Below are positions 37,461 through 48,900 of a DNA stretch of 64,000 nucleotides, one piece after another. Origin of the DNA: Manduca sexta (lineage: Eukaryota > Arthropoda > Insecta > Lepidoptera > Sphingidae); contig NC_051142.1 in the NCBI RefSeq assembly GCF_014839805.1, forward strand, positions 18,818,589 to 18,882,588, written 5' to 3'. The stretch's first letter is position 1. Each line of letters opens with the position of its first letter. The position numbers and the translations under genes were made by a program. The notes beneath the pieces are model-generated. The model did no database searches. It saw nothing but the letters and a program-made list of their open reading frames with translations, and had not been told where the DNA came from.

Positions 37461-40400
37461 ATGAAAAGCTTTATGGTAAGTAATTTGAATATCCAATATT
37501 GTTTATTATAACGTTTAAAAACTAATCTAATTGCAATAATTTTAGAATTTTTTAGGGTAAATGTAAATATTTTTTAATATTCTAATTTTTAATAATTAGC
37601 AATAACGTTAAATAATGATCTTTATATTTTATTTAAAGGGTGCGAAATAACTTAATATAACAGCCAATTCTTGGGGATTTAATGACGCCCTGAAGAAAAA
37701 CTAACGGTTTTGTTTATCGTGTTCGGTCAATTCACTCTTACATGAAAAATATTTTCTACAAACTAGAAAAAATAATAAGTATTTAATGTTTTCTGTTTTG
37801 CAGTTAATAATTCTTCTATTTGGACTACATTATGGAAACGCACAGCGTAATTTTCAGGTAACGTCAATGTTCGTATTCAACATCGCAAAATACTCTTGTT
37901 TTTGTTATTGCTTCTAAGTATAAAAAAGAACATCTCCGCAAATTAAGCTAAAATTACATATTATTATTAGTAATTATAATATAATTTTATTAATTAGTCG
38001 TTACACTAATCGATAAGCAATTAATTATGACGGGATTTATCTAGTTTATAAGCGTAATTGAAGTAACCTTCAGAGTTCCGACTAAGAAATATTAGTGGAG
38101 TTCACGCTACACACTCTACCACTCTAATAATTAAAGAAACTATTTTATTTATTCCATTAATCATATTTTTACAGGAAATCCCAGAGGCACCCAGATTACC
38201 CGACTTGGACTACGACAGCCTGCCAGAATTTATTAGAAAGTATTTACCAACAGAGAAACCAGTAAGTTAAAAATATGCTAAATTTGGTGGTAGGTGTGTG
38301 GAAGTGGCAGAGGGTTCGTGTAATCCGATTCCTACTGGCTTCTCTTTATGTAGAATATGTATAGAATCTAATTATCATCAGAATGATTTGCACATTATAT
38401 TTATGCATATTAGTACCTATATGTTGTGTTGGGTTCCTTTTTGGAAAATTTCACCTTTCGCCACTGGAGTGTGGTCATGATATTTCTAGTCCTTTTGGAC
38501 TTGACCACCATACGCATTACGATTAAAAATGGACGAAAATCCTTTTGGATCTGTCTGAGTATATTTAGTAAGACCGATGGAATTAAACCTATTACACAGA
38601 TTCCACTAGCTGAAAACAAAATGCGACTCGTCAGCATAAGCTAAGATGGTTTCTTTTCCACGAGTAGAGCACAATACATTGCCAACACCATTCCAGTATT
38701 TATAGGAATATCTTATTTATTTCGTTTATAGGAGTCAAGGATAAAGCTTAATCAACCTAAGAAGGCAGTTCCAAGAACGTATGGTATGAAGCTGAATAAT
38801 GGTCAAGGAGTTGTTTGGGATGTAAGTAAATATACCGAAAGTGAATCAGTCCTGATGCTAACCTTATACACAAGTCTAGGGATATGACAATTAATATTAA
38901 TGTTTCAATATTTCAATCCAAAGTATCTCACGTACTTTATTAAATTACTTATAAAATTAATGTCGGACCAAGATATGGAACTCAGAGTCTCACAAATATA
39001 ACATCTATTATTCGTACATAAGATAACGTCTTTTTTACCATAAGGGTAAACTATATAGATTTCATCAAGCTCATATTCTTGTGAAGTGAGAGGGAGCAAA
39101 CTTATTATCTTTTGAATATGAAACACACTTTATAAATTTCCCTAGCGAATGACAATAGAAACTCGACCCTAATGTAAATAATTGTTTTCTTCTAGGATCT
39201 ATTGCCAGCGAGAATGTCGTACCATGTCGGTGACAAGGTAAGCAGTATATTAGAATAAATTATGAATTGCGATATACATGATAGCAGTGGTGAAGGGTCA
39301 ATAAAACCCGATTCCTGTCGACTTCCCTTTATATAGAAATTATCTAGAATCTCATTGTCATTAGAACGGTTTGCAGACTGTATCCATGCCTATTAATACC
39401 TTTATAATATGGCTTCTTTTACCTGTGGGTTTCTCTTCGGAAAATGTTACCTTTCGTCACTGCATGTCATGCTATATTTTCAATGTCATAGGCCAGCGAA
39501 CGAGCATGTTAGTGATCTGAAGTTAAATGATCTTCACTGCTTATAAACATTTAACCTGAAGAATTATAGGTGTGCTACCGGCCTAAAGAAAATGATAAGA
39601 GAATACAACAACAATAATTTTCAGGACACTGGACGACACAGTGAAAAAGACATCGATGATATAATAGACGAAATGATAAACAAAATAGATAAACAAACAC
39701 CAAAACCAGACACCAATGGTATTGAAGTTACAACATACCCGTCTGAGAAGACAACGCCACAAACAGAAAAATATTTCAAAACTACTGAGGCGCCAAAAAG
39801 TACTGCAAAACCAGAAAAAGAAACAAGTGAAAAAGAGTTATTAAATAAAATTGGAAGTAAACTAGATGATATTATAATCAAAGATGTGAATAAGTTAATT
39901 AAATTACCACATGAAGGTAACGGAACTAGTGAAGACAATGAATCTAACAGTGAAAAAGATTTAGCAAAGACTAAAATTACGGTAAGATAATATTATAATT
40001 TTGTCACTAAATTCAAACGTTATTATTTTACTAAGATTTAATGAACACATCATTCCAGTTGCAAAGTCCTGGGTGTTCGTGCCCTTTGACCAAAGTTTTA
40101 CACATATTATTGGCAACTAACATTATTTTCTGCCATTCATTTTACATCAAATCATGGATATTATTTTCACTGATTAATTTGATAAATATATTTTTTATAA
40201 AAAAAAATCTATATTACTATTTCAGGAAAAACCATCGCGTGACGAGCAGAAACCAGCTTTGCCACAAATTTTAGAACTTTTGATTCAAAATGTAAGTAAT
40301 TTACCTTTCCTGAGGGAGTCTTTAATATCCATTTAATAAAAAAAAATCGGTATATCAAGCACATACAAAGCCCATCGAAGGCACTAATTGTCTGGTAGTA

Positions 40401-41792
40401 AAAAACCCAAGAGAACAGATGACACAATCTACTCTTGCCCTAGGTATTATAAAATACATACTTGAACGGATTGAATATGTACAATTATGATTTTTTGTAT
40501 AGGATGAGCTGTGGCAATGGCTGAGTGAAACTATTGCTAAATACTTGGAAATCCTTATAGCGGTAAGCAGAAATCCTACTTAATACTAATATTATGAATA
40601 TGAAACTGGTAAAGATGTTAAGACTTTTATCCGTAGTTAAAACATATGAAAATATATAGATGGTATCTAGTGCAGATAAAAGTTCCGGATAAGCTATTTT
40701 TATTCTACAAAATGAACGATTGAACCTTGTTCCAAATAAAACTTATAATCTAGCAGTCATAAGTAACTGCTACATTTATTCTAATACAACCGCCTCTTCC
40801 CCTTGTTTAAGAAATTTTTTTTAAGCAATCTTGTTTATTATATGGATTTTAAGCAATGCGTTGCTATCGCAAGAGTGTTTCTAATAAGAATTCTTTTTTA
40901 GCGTATCGGTGCTGTAGTACAAGAAGAAGTAGAATTGTTGATTCAAGAATATTTCGAATCGCACGATTGCGCGTGTAAAGCAAACAATAATTCTAGGCAC
41001 GATACCAACGGAAAAGGCGATAAAAAACATGAGTTAGACAAAAAAGAAGAGCAGAAAAATACTACTGGTATAGCCAAACTATCCCCAAATCCTGAAGATT
41101 TGGACAACAAAGGAGAAACGCAGAAGAATGACAGTAATGTAAATAAAGAAATAAAAGATTCCGACAATAATAATGTGACTGTTGATGATAATATTTCCAA
41201 ACATAATAAAGACAAACACCCTGAATCAAACAAAGGGGATAATAAAACTGAAAAAGTGCATGAAAAAACCATAATATATGGTAATTCCGTTGGAAATGAG
41301 AGAGTGACTAATGTGTTCATATTTCATATGAATTCCGACGACAAACCCTCTATAAGTAGCGAGAATGGTACTGGTTCGTATACTATTAATTTTGATAAGA
41401 ACCCTGCAAGCATAAATGATAAAAATAAACCAAATCAAGATAATTCAGAAACAGAAACCGTTAATACAGAAAGCACAAAAGTTCCAGATAGTACTAAAGA
41501 AAATAACAAAGTGACTACAGAAAGTCCTACAGAAACAACAAAAGACCACGTTTCTGAAGATACCGATTTAACTACAAAAATGACAGGAGATAAGGAAGAA
41601 GACGTCTCTAAAGAATTGACAACTGAAGCTATTACTCCTGAAAAAGAAGTTGATTCAGAAGACACAAAAGATATTAATAATAAAGACGAAGAAAAAGAGA
41701 GTGCAGAAGTTAAAGAAGAAGAAATTACAACAAAAAATGATACAGGGGTAGCTGATGAGGCTGAGAAATGTGTCAAAGATGAGAAATTATGA
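37461..41792 (+). CDS. Secreted acidic low-complexity protein, unrecognised (553 aa)
   Basis: Nine exons: 37461-37475, 37804-37857, 38175-38261, 38732-38821, 39196-39237, 39625-39981, 40226-40291, 40503-40562 and 40902-41792 (stop TGA 41790-41792). All eight introns are phase 0, so every exon is a whole number of codons. The N-terminus MKSFMLIILLFGLHYGNAQ is a clear signal peptide. A compact section follows, rich in Pro and aromatics (RLPDLDYDSLPEFIRKYLP). Next come a Thr/Glu/Lys-rich linker, an amphipathic helical block (QILELLIQNDELWQWLSETI, then YLEILIARIGAVVQEEVELL) and SHDCACK with two Cys. The last ~240 residues are an acidic Asn/Asp/Glu/Lys/Thr-rich tail, probably disordered. No known family. 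The upstream TATA box and downstream AATAAA at 42002-42007 support a transcription unit. Confidence 0.85.
38287..38480 (+). repeat. Dispersed intronic repeat (partner at 39280-39475)
   Basis: Shares with 39280-39475, at moderate identity and in the same order, ccgattcctactggcttc, ctctttatgtagaa, tagaatctaattatcatcag, tattagtacctat and ttggaaaatttcacctttcg. Both copies lie in introns of the 37461-41792 gene. Confidence 0.65.
39280..39475 (+). repeat. Dispersed intronic repeat, second copy
   Basis: Second copy of the repeat at 38287-38480, one intron later (after exon 39196-39237): cccgattcctgtcgacttcc, tagaatctcattgtcattag, cggaaaatgttacctttcgt. Traces of the same words occur near 43060-43080. 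Confidence 0.65.
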
Positions 41793-44700
41793 TGAATGTT
41801 CAGAATATTATGATGGTTTAAACACAACAGAATTTAATTTATAAAGAAGGTTTAGTAAATACGCCTGTGGTCTTCTAACCATTGAAGTAACTTACTATAT
41901 ATCATATTTAACCCCCCCAAAGATGGCCATGGTAATTAATTTTTCAGGACCAAATAACATGAAACCTAGACGTAACAACGAATTGTAAATATCTAGTATG
42001 TAATAAAAAATATTTTAAAATATATTATGGCATTTATTTCTTCATATCGTAAAACAGTGCTCAAAACACGGTATAAATAAAAAAATTATGTCTTCATACT
42101 TTAAAGAAACAATAAGCGATAGCCAAATGTCAAAGAGTTATAGACTACCAAACCAGTTTACAGCAAGAACAGGTTGACTTGATATAGTCGATACCGTTGG
42201 CAAGAGAATCGAGTAAATTATTTTAATTCCACTTCGTAGAAACTGATGTAACGTAATCATTCCGTCAGTGAAGTTGCAAGAAGCCAAAAACTTACCTCGT
42301 CCAAGTTTCATCCCTTTTTTGTTTTTCGGTAGCAACCGAAATTTATTGGTCACTCACAAAAATACTGCCATAGATTAAAATATCTATGGACGCTGACTAA
42401 CAGCCGCAAGGGTAATTAAAAAATCATTAAAATTAACACAATCTTTATTACTACAAACACTAAGTAACAATTTCGGATTTTATGGCACGAACACAGAAAA
42501 ATAATTCGTTTCTCAGACTTCACGCATTATATTAATCGTTTTAACTGCAAATATTGCCAGTCGCATTATCTATAATCCCGCCATGTTGGAAACCGCATTC
42601 CATATTCAAACTGACATAGTTGCAATTTAAACCAATAGATGGCAGTAATGTGAATTAATTCTTATTTTAAGCTTAGTGTAGTAAAAACCAATCGGGGCAG
42701 TCGTTTTTTTATTTTTAATGAAGACATTTCAACACTTTTTTTTATAAAAATAATAATTTTGAAATCTCGACTGACAAATGGTTTCCACTCTATACTTAAA
42801 TAAATTAATATATAATCGAGTAACTAATTTTCCATATAGCATATAAATATTAAAACAAATGTGTTCATAAAGCGATTCAGTATGCTAAAATTTTAAGAAA
42901 AATATGCCTCTCATATTATAGCGCACCAAAATGTGTCCAAAGTGCTTTTCAATCCGTGAGTGGTGCACGTGGTAAGGTATATTTAGTTTGACATTTCGTT
43001 GGCTTAGGGCAACAGGGTTCTATGTGGCAATGTAGTCAATAATCAGATAGAACCTTGTCGATTTCCTCTGTAGATAGCAGAAAAAACCGCTTTGTAGAAG
43101 TGTTTTGTGGCACAATATCGCATTTTGTTCTTCTACCCGCAGCGGCAGCACGTGCAAAGGCCACAAATTAATTGAATAAGAATTAGCATTGTAAGGGCTT
43201 ATAACAATTGGGATTACAAATTTTATTTTTTTGTTACTAAAAATATATGCATATCTAAATAGCTTATTCTAACAATTAATTAAAATATAAATATTTCACA
43301 ATCCAAGTATAATATTTGCGCGTAAATTTTTTTTCAAGTTTCAAAATATATATTTATAAATATTTGTTTTTTTTTTATATATGATAGAATATTTTTATGT
43401 ACAGGTTGTTTCTTTAACGGCATAAAACTTTAATGCAATAAAAACTTTGATGTCAAGTAATGGAAATTTATTGTGATCTGTATAAGTGGGACTAGTGTAA
43501 TATTCACATTAATTTAGCCCCCTATAGCATTAAAATGTCAGCCATTATTTAAAACAACCTGTTTTTATCCATAACTTTAAACTTAATAGTAATAGTAACT
43601 CTTTTATAGCTTAAATTATTGCTTAGAGTTTGTCATAACTATTTTCTTCAACATTGACACATAATGTTCTCCAGTGTGGGGACTGTAAATAGTTTCACAT
43701 TATTTCATTGATAAAAATTCTATAAATTCATAGTTTTAAAAATCTTAAACGTACGAAAAAATCCCAAAAAAAACATTACCTGCTTTTTACATAACTGCAT
43801 AGTTTATTATTTCAAATTGAACAAAGATCTCACTGTAGATTAAAATATCAAAGCAGATACGTATAATAAATGTTATATCATAGAAAAGTACATAAATATT
43901 AAAATACTGCAGTAAAAAAATAATTATAAAATAATAAGTAAATAATCGAAATTTAAAATAAATTCGTTATTATTTCGTAAATTCGTTAAACAAGTGAAAA
44001 TAAAAACAAAATTTAATTCGTCTCACATAACATATTTGATTTAATAAAATAAAATCACTGATTATATTCTGTATGCTATGATTTATATTTTTAATTTATC
44101 ATTGAACATATTTTCCTTTACGGAGGATCATTGCATAATATTATTATAATAAATTCTAATTAATTATTTCTTAACAAACATTTCATTTAAGAAATATTAT
44201 ACGACAAATATATAATTGTAGAATTTCAATCGTTTAAAATAACATTAACCAATTATAAAAATGTATAAAACCTTAAAAAATATATAAAATACAATATAAA
44301 AAGTATAACATACGCGAAATGTAGAAAACATATTTCATAAAAAATTATACAAGATGTAGTGTTAATTTTGTAAACAGTTTATTTAAATATATCAACAATA
44401 TTTTACATAGTACAAATTTTATATTCTTTTTTGTAAATATACTTCAGGGAATATTAAAAATAAAACTGTTTTTTTTTAAAAAAACATTCTACATTCGTTT
44501 GGAATTGGAATTCTACTTCTAGTGTTTTTAAGACTTAGAACGTCTCAAATTGGCGCTTAGATTTATCTTTAGGCAAGAAATCGTACTTACTTACTTCTGA
44601 TTTGATTCTTTGCGATTTAGAATTGCTAAATATGTCTCAACACTTAGCTTGGTGTCATTATCCATTATACTCATGATGGGACTAAATCACTGGCTACAAT

Positions 44701-45833
44701 AGTTTCAATGGTGTATTTGCGGGATGCTCTGGTCATACTTTACTCAACAGTAATTTACCAGACTTTACAAAAATGTAACACTGTTTCCAAATACTTAACA
44801 TATTTCTTTACTCATTTTAGATTGTAAGGTACGAATATGTCTTAATCAATGCTGAACGCGCATCAAAATATGCCAAACAAGTGAACACGGTATTTTGGCT
44901 ATCTATAAATATGTAAGAGGTCCATCAAAATTGAATTTAAAAAACGTAATATCTGTATACAATTTAATTTTAAAATAATATAATCAACCTGTATATGAAA
45001 AAGAAAAATTATGGAACCCATATTAGGCATACAATTATATAACATAAAAAGGAAATAATCATGAAAAAGAAAAGATAAATAAAAAAATACATACAAGGTT
45101 TAGATAGCGCAGTCGAGTAGCTGCCTAAAATTGAAAATAAATACCCAGAATCTAAACAAATAATAAAAAAAAAACATAATAAAATACCTTGTAAGTTAAC
45201 AACCTGATGAGTATTATGACAGGTAATTATGCACGTACGACGTCATCGAAAATACAATGTGCGAGAGAGATAGTTAGACGCTCCCACTACCTACCCACTA
45301 TCGTGCCAATATTTAAATTACCCATTTTTCTAGCAATTTGTAATATGCTTCTCACAAATTATTTGCTGTAACACATAAAATATTGATCGAAATCAAATAA
45401 TAGGAACTGATCATCACGCCGTGATCTTAGTGCAATGGAAGCCTGTGAACTTTAAATGATTTTATAAGAGGTATTTCTTAGATAGAAAAGTTTCCAATCT
45501 TACTTGAATAGGAAAGAAATTCGGTCTACACCTATGCTATAATAAAGTAAACAAGCTTCGGCAGTCTTAACCAATAGGACAATTTAAATAGTTATTAATT
45601 TAAAACATATCTTGATTTATTTCGAAAGGCTGTATGTAAATTATATCCAACAGTATTAAGTGACAATACTTCAACATTACAAAATAGAAACTACTGAACA
45701 TTTGATGAAACTTTCACTTATAGATAGCCAAGATTCTCTATTTATCGGGATGATATCCCAGCGCCAGTTCCTGTGGGAGATGACAAACTTCGTAAGCATT
45801 CAGACTCGACTACTAAATAGATTATAATTATAG
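41793..45833. other. AT-rich intergenic region
   Basis: About 4 kb between the 3' ends of the acidic secreted-protein gene and GlyS, which converge here. AATAAA at 42002-42007 suits the former. A small inverted-repeat element is at 43401-43562. The rest is A/T-rich with no coding exon that I can support. Confidence 0.6.
43401..43562. mobile_element. Candidate MITE, 162 bp
   Basis: Terminal inverted repeats acaggttgttt (43401-43411) and aaacaacctgt (43552-43562). A ttttat occurs just outside each end (43392-43397 and 43562-43567), but it does not abut the termini cleanly, so a target duplication is not established. Confidence 0.45.
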
Positions 45834-45931
45834 TTATTTATCCGTGATCCTCAATTCCGCTAGTTCCTTCTCCTCGTCGACTTCGTCTTCATCGTCTGAA
45901 CCGTGCACGGAAGCGGCGGGCGTTGTACCTC
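45834..45931 (-). CDS. GlyS: GlyS distal last exon (conserved C-terminus)
   Basis: Joined after 48115 it reads on as [19 protein letters not shown] and then a Glu-rich end, stop TAA at 45834-45836. The TTP and SVHGSDDED elements match the C-terminus known from dipteran glycogen synthase, so this is the ancestral end. The Ser before an acidic run is a casein-kinase-2-type site like the one that primes GSK3 phosphorylation in animal enzymes. Confidence 0.9.
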
Positions 45932-48900
45932 CTGCAATATCGATATGTCGATAAGTTGACACATCACTATTTATACATGTTGGTTGCTTAATGATAATTT
46001 TTTTTAAAAGATTCAATGTACCAAGTGAGAGTATTTAAACAATTTCAGCAGGTTTTTATATCGATAATTTTAGACGAAGTTGGGAACCTATAGAGTATAA
46101 ATCATAAATAAGGCGAACATGTCGCTTATCTGATGATACTTCAGTGAATAAACTCTATCAACACCACCCATGACGAAATATATATCACTACACTGCACTC
46201 GTCACACAATGTCACAATTCCGAATAATAGGAATATCTAAATAGTGTAATAAAAAATCTTAACAAGAAACACAAACACAATAAAAACTCCCACCACCAAT
46301 TTGCGACAATATACCTAAATCATAGAGGTGGATAAAAATGTATGATGTGCCTAAAATTCGATAAATACAAGTATCGATAAAACATGACCTTTTTTAGCAG
46401 CTCAGAATGACAATAATCAACTCATATGGGCATACGTTTTGATTAAAGTACAAAGCAACAAGGTTAAAAATCGAATTACAAAGTTCAATACCATTAAAAT
46501 TACAGTTCTCGTAAAAATGTCCCTGTAATCCAATTATGTCGATAAATATTAATACGAAATTTCGACGGCGCTTTTTTTAAGAGTAACCACATAGAACCAC
46601 GCAAAATATCGATACTACTAGTGATAACAAACCTCGATAAATCTCAAGTGTCGACAAACACAATAAACGTGATTTTAAACCTCGATGAAACCAACACTAT
46701 ATCGATGAAAACTTCTCTAAATGTCGATGAAATCACACGATACTACACTACTGCCCGGCCCTGCGCTAACTACGTGCAGTATAAACAGTATAGACCTCGC
46801 TAAAACAACTCCGAAGTGCGTGTGCAACTGTATTCGAGTGATGCCCAAGTTAAAGGCGGCCATCTTTTCCAACGCGGCGGCGCTTCGCTCGTTTAAAAAC
46901 ACGATCACTACGCCACCTGCCGAAATCGTGCACTTGTGTTACTAACTCATCGTTTTTAAACTACATGTAAACTTTTTTGAAAATTATATGATTTTTTTTA
47001 TGAATCATTGATGGTTGTGATGACGTATGCAATGATTTTGAAGTGAATTAGGATTTTTTTATGAATGGAATGTGATACGACGTATCGGAATACAAAAAGC
47101 CTTAAAATCATATATATTAAGTTCAGAGAGGTTGGAATTTGTGATTTATGAACACAATCGAATTGACATTATTAACAAAAACAAAAGGGCGGATATCCCC
47201 TAATATATATTTTTTAACAAGTACACGTTTCCGACAAATGGGCGAGCATTGAATAATATTACTCTGTATCATAATTATTTAATAAATCAATAAAAAATAT
47301 GATTACAACCCTAAACAATTTCTACCATAACCTTTTAATTTTACAGATGGCAACCCTTATGATCATCAAACGTATTTGAATCACACCTATTCCTCCGCGG
47401 CTTCGGCGCAGTCGTTCAGTTTGGCGATCAGTTGGTCGATCTGTTCGGCGACTGCCTCGTTCAACGGCTCTAGGAAGCTTTCGTTCGGCGTTCGGTAATT
47501 CTCGTGTTCGGATTCGGCGAAATTCGGCTTCTCGAAGCTGACTTCTATGCCACCGTCATCTCCATCATCAGTCAAATCGAGTATTTCGAGCGATTTTTGT
47601 ACGTCGAGCGTCGCCTTTCTGCCTTCCTCGCCGTTAGTTTGGACCTGTTCGTCTTTTGTCTCTTTCTCTTGCTCCTCGCGGTATGAGGCGGCGAGGTGGC
47701 TTGTTTCGTGGTGACGAACTATATTTATATAATTGATGTAGAGTACACATGCTATATCAACTACGATTTAAAAACCTATTGTAAAACTATACAGTCTACG
47801 CCGGCGCGGTGAATGCATCTTTGGGCATGATATCTTTACCCCAAAATCGAATTATACACACTATAAAAATGTTTAATTTTAGCGCATGACGAATAATGCT
47901 TTCCTTTATGAATTAAGTTTTACAACTTACCAATTATTCAAATTTATTTATACCAAAAATGTTATAAATTGCCTTAAAATCTTAGCCAATCTAATATAGA
48001 TAGTTAAAGCCTCAATTTGGGCCTCCGACAATCAAGTCAATACAAGACACATTACCAAATCCACGTCACATAGCGGTTGTGACGGTACTAATGCTAGTAA
48101 TTGAGGACACTTACTGGAATGCGTGGGGCTGGGCGGTTCAGATATGGGCCTGGGGTAGTTGAAGCGCTTCTCCAACTCCTGGTCCATGTGGTCCACGTAG
48201 TCAGGGTACACGATCTTCAGCGCCTGCGCACGGGCTTGCCGGTAGTACTGGAATGTAGAAGCATTTTAGTGTATGGGTACTGGCAGACAATTATTGAAAT
48301 TTTAGAGCGAAAGATAATAGCAATAAAAAAATATTAAAGAAGGGTTGTTTGCCTACTGACAAGTACTACGAAAACCTAATTGCATGAAAATAATTGAAAA
48401 AAAAAATCGTGCAAATTAAAAATTGCACGAAATTTCTCAAGATGAATGTACGTAACGAAATAGTTTTTAAGGCAGGCTATGGAGATTTTTTCTATATCGT
48501 TAGTTGTTTGTTACGATTTTAGAAACTATTTCGTAACATACATTTATTTTGAGAAACACTTGCAAAAGAATAAATGTAATGTTTGTTATTTTTCTTTATA
48601 TTACATACACTTTATAATACTAATAAACTATCGCTATCGATATTGTTTTCAGTTTAGAAGGATGATATTAATTATAAGTTTTTTCTAAGTTCCGGTATAG
48701 CATATTAGCTACATTGATTCCATTCAAAGACGTTACTGACTAACAGAGGCGGCTCGTGAAATTTTTTTGATGGGGGCTCACAAAAAAATAATTGAAAAAC
48801 TAGAGCTTACTATTTATTTTATTTGTATATCTTATCTTTTCATACTGTTTAAGAAAAAATATACTGTATTGTTCCATTTTAACACAAAATATCGCGCACA

